From an uncultured Methylococcaceae bacterium (GTDB taxonomy: Bacteria; Pseudomonadota; Gammaproteobacteria; Methylococcales; Methylococcaceae), in contig CAIVXW010000389.1 in assembly GCA_903910005.1 (NCBI GenBank), forward strand, positions 1-6,555: a stretch of DNA of 6,555 nucleotides. The letters run 5' to 3'. Below the pieces are notes generated by a model that saw only the letters and a list, made by a program, of their open reading frames with translations, did not search any database and was not told the DNA's origin. Positions 6,405 through 6,555 of the stretch are shown in pieces (positions within the stretch are counted from its first letter, which is position 1; each line of letters opens with the position of its first letter). Made by a program: the position numbers and the translations under genes.

Positions 6405-6461
6405 CAGGATGGCCGCCGCACTCCCGGCATACCACTCACGATTCATCATTGACCATTCACC
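6405..6461 (+). repeat. Heptad patch 3 with CAGGATGGCCG module
   Basis: CAGGATGGCCG (6405-6415) is followed, after an 18-nt spacer, by four 7-nt units in register: ACTCACG (6434), ATTCATC (6441), ATTGACC (6448) and ATTCACC (6455). The same order of elements occurs on the minus strand upstream of rlmKL (2608-2577). The left arm of the hairpin seen there is degraded here. The patch lies about 50 nt after the point where tesA loses similarity to its family. Confidence 0.6.
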
Positions 6462-6498
6462 CTGTCCTTAACCTGAACTGACGTTACAGATACATCTG

Positions 6499-6555
6499 AA
6501 CCCCTATTTCAATAACCCGATCAGGGGGAATTCGCAGAAAGTGAACCACGCTGCC
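6499..6555. mobile_element. Possible non-coding end of an IS21-type element, cut by window edge
   Basis: The last bases include AGTGAACCACGCTGCC; read on the minus strand this is GGCAGCGTGGTTCACTTTCT. I recall GTGGTTCACTTT-like multiple repeats from the untranslated ends of some IS21-family elements. Only one copy can be seen here, there is no transposase, and the element boundary and target duplication cannot be placed. This rests on recall of a short pattern. Confidence 0.28.

Larger units (their letters stand above)
6392..6555. other. Non-coding tail beyond tesA
   Basis: No complete gene is visible. In order it holds a copy of CAGGATGGCCG (6405-6415), the short heptad patch (6434-6461), an inverted repeat CAGAT-AC-ATCTG (6487-6498) and a stretch at the edge that may be an insertion-sequence end. 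A minus-strand frame is open from the edge for roughly 23 codons and then stops; it has no family I recognise. Confidence 0.5.

Noticed and set aside
6356..6450. Frameshift as the cause of the short tesA
   Set aside because: None of the three forward frames downstream encodes the DGIHPN block or other TesA C-terminal sequence, so the segment is absent and not merely out of frame.

Overview
The window is GC-rich and looks like chromosomal DNA of a gammaproteobacterium. The main evidence is the gene set: a fused bifunctional 23S rRNA methyltransferase RlmKL, and a tesA / ybbA / ybbP block arranged as in Escherichia coli (tesA divergent from ybbA-ybbP). The genus cannot be named from what is visible.

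Layout by position: (1) 1-151, minus strand: the first 50 codons of a secreted DUF1566 (Lcl_C) protein, cut by the window edge. (2) 152-360: intergenic, with a tract of twelve 7-nt repeats (261-344) and a plausible extended -10 promoter for the DUF1566 gene. (3) 361-2565, minus: rlmKL (rlmL). (4) 2566-2707: intergenic, with a second 84-nt tract of twelve 7-nt units (2617-2700) that changes motif without losing its 7-nt register, plus a short hairpin module. (5) 2708-5203, minus: a YbbP-type FtsX/MacB-fold permease. (6) 5200-5886, minus: its ABC ATPase, YbbA-type, joined by an ATGA stop/start overlap. (7) 5888-6391, plus: a TesA-type SGNH esterase/thioesterase reading away from ybbA. It has lost its 3' end, including the catalytic Asp-His block. 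(8) 6392-6555: no complete gene; it holds a third, shorter heptad patch and, at the edge, sequence that resembles the non-coding end of an IS21-type insertion sequence.

The ybbA-ybbP pair should form one ABC complex in the inner membrane. The exporter substrate is unproven; the family is often discussed with TesA because the genes are adjacent. rlmKL modifies 23S rRNA and is functionally separate. No anti-phage, secondary-metabolite or CRISPR locus is visible.

The unusual feature is intergenic. Three of the four gaps carry 7-nt-periodic repeats with different but related motifs (TGCCNNC, TTAGGGG / CTCACCCC, GGAGGAA and ATTCACC types). Two of the gaps also share a composite module: CAGGATGGCCG, then ACTCAC, then ATCATT. 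Where this module lies next to tesA, the gene is truncated, which suggests that the repeats take part in local rearrangement.
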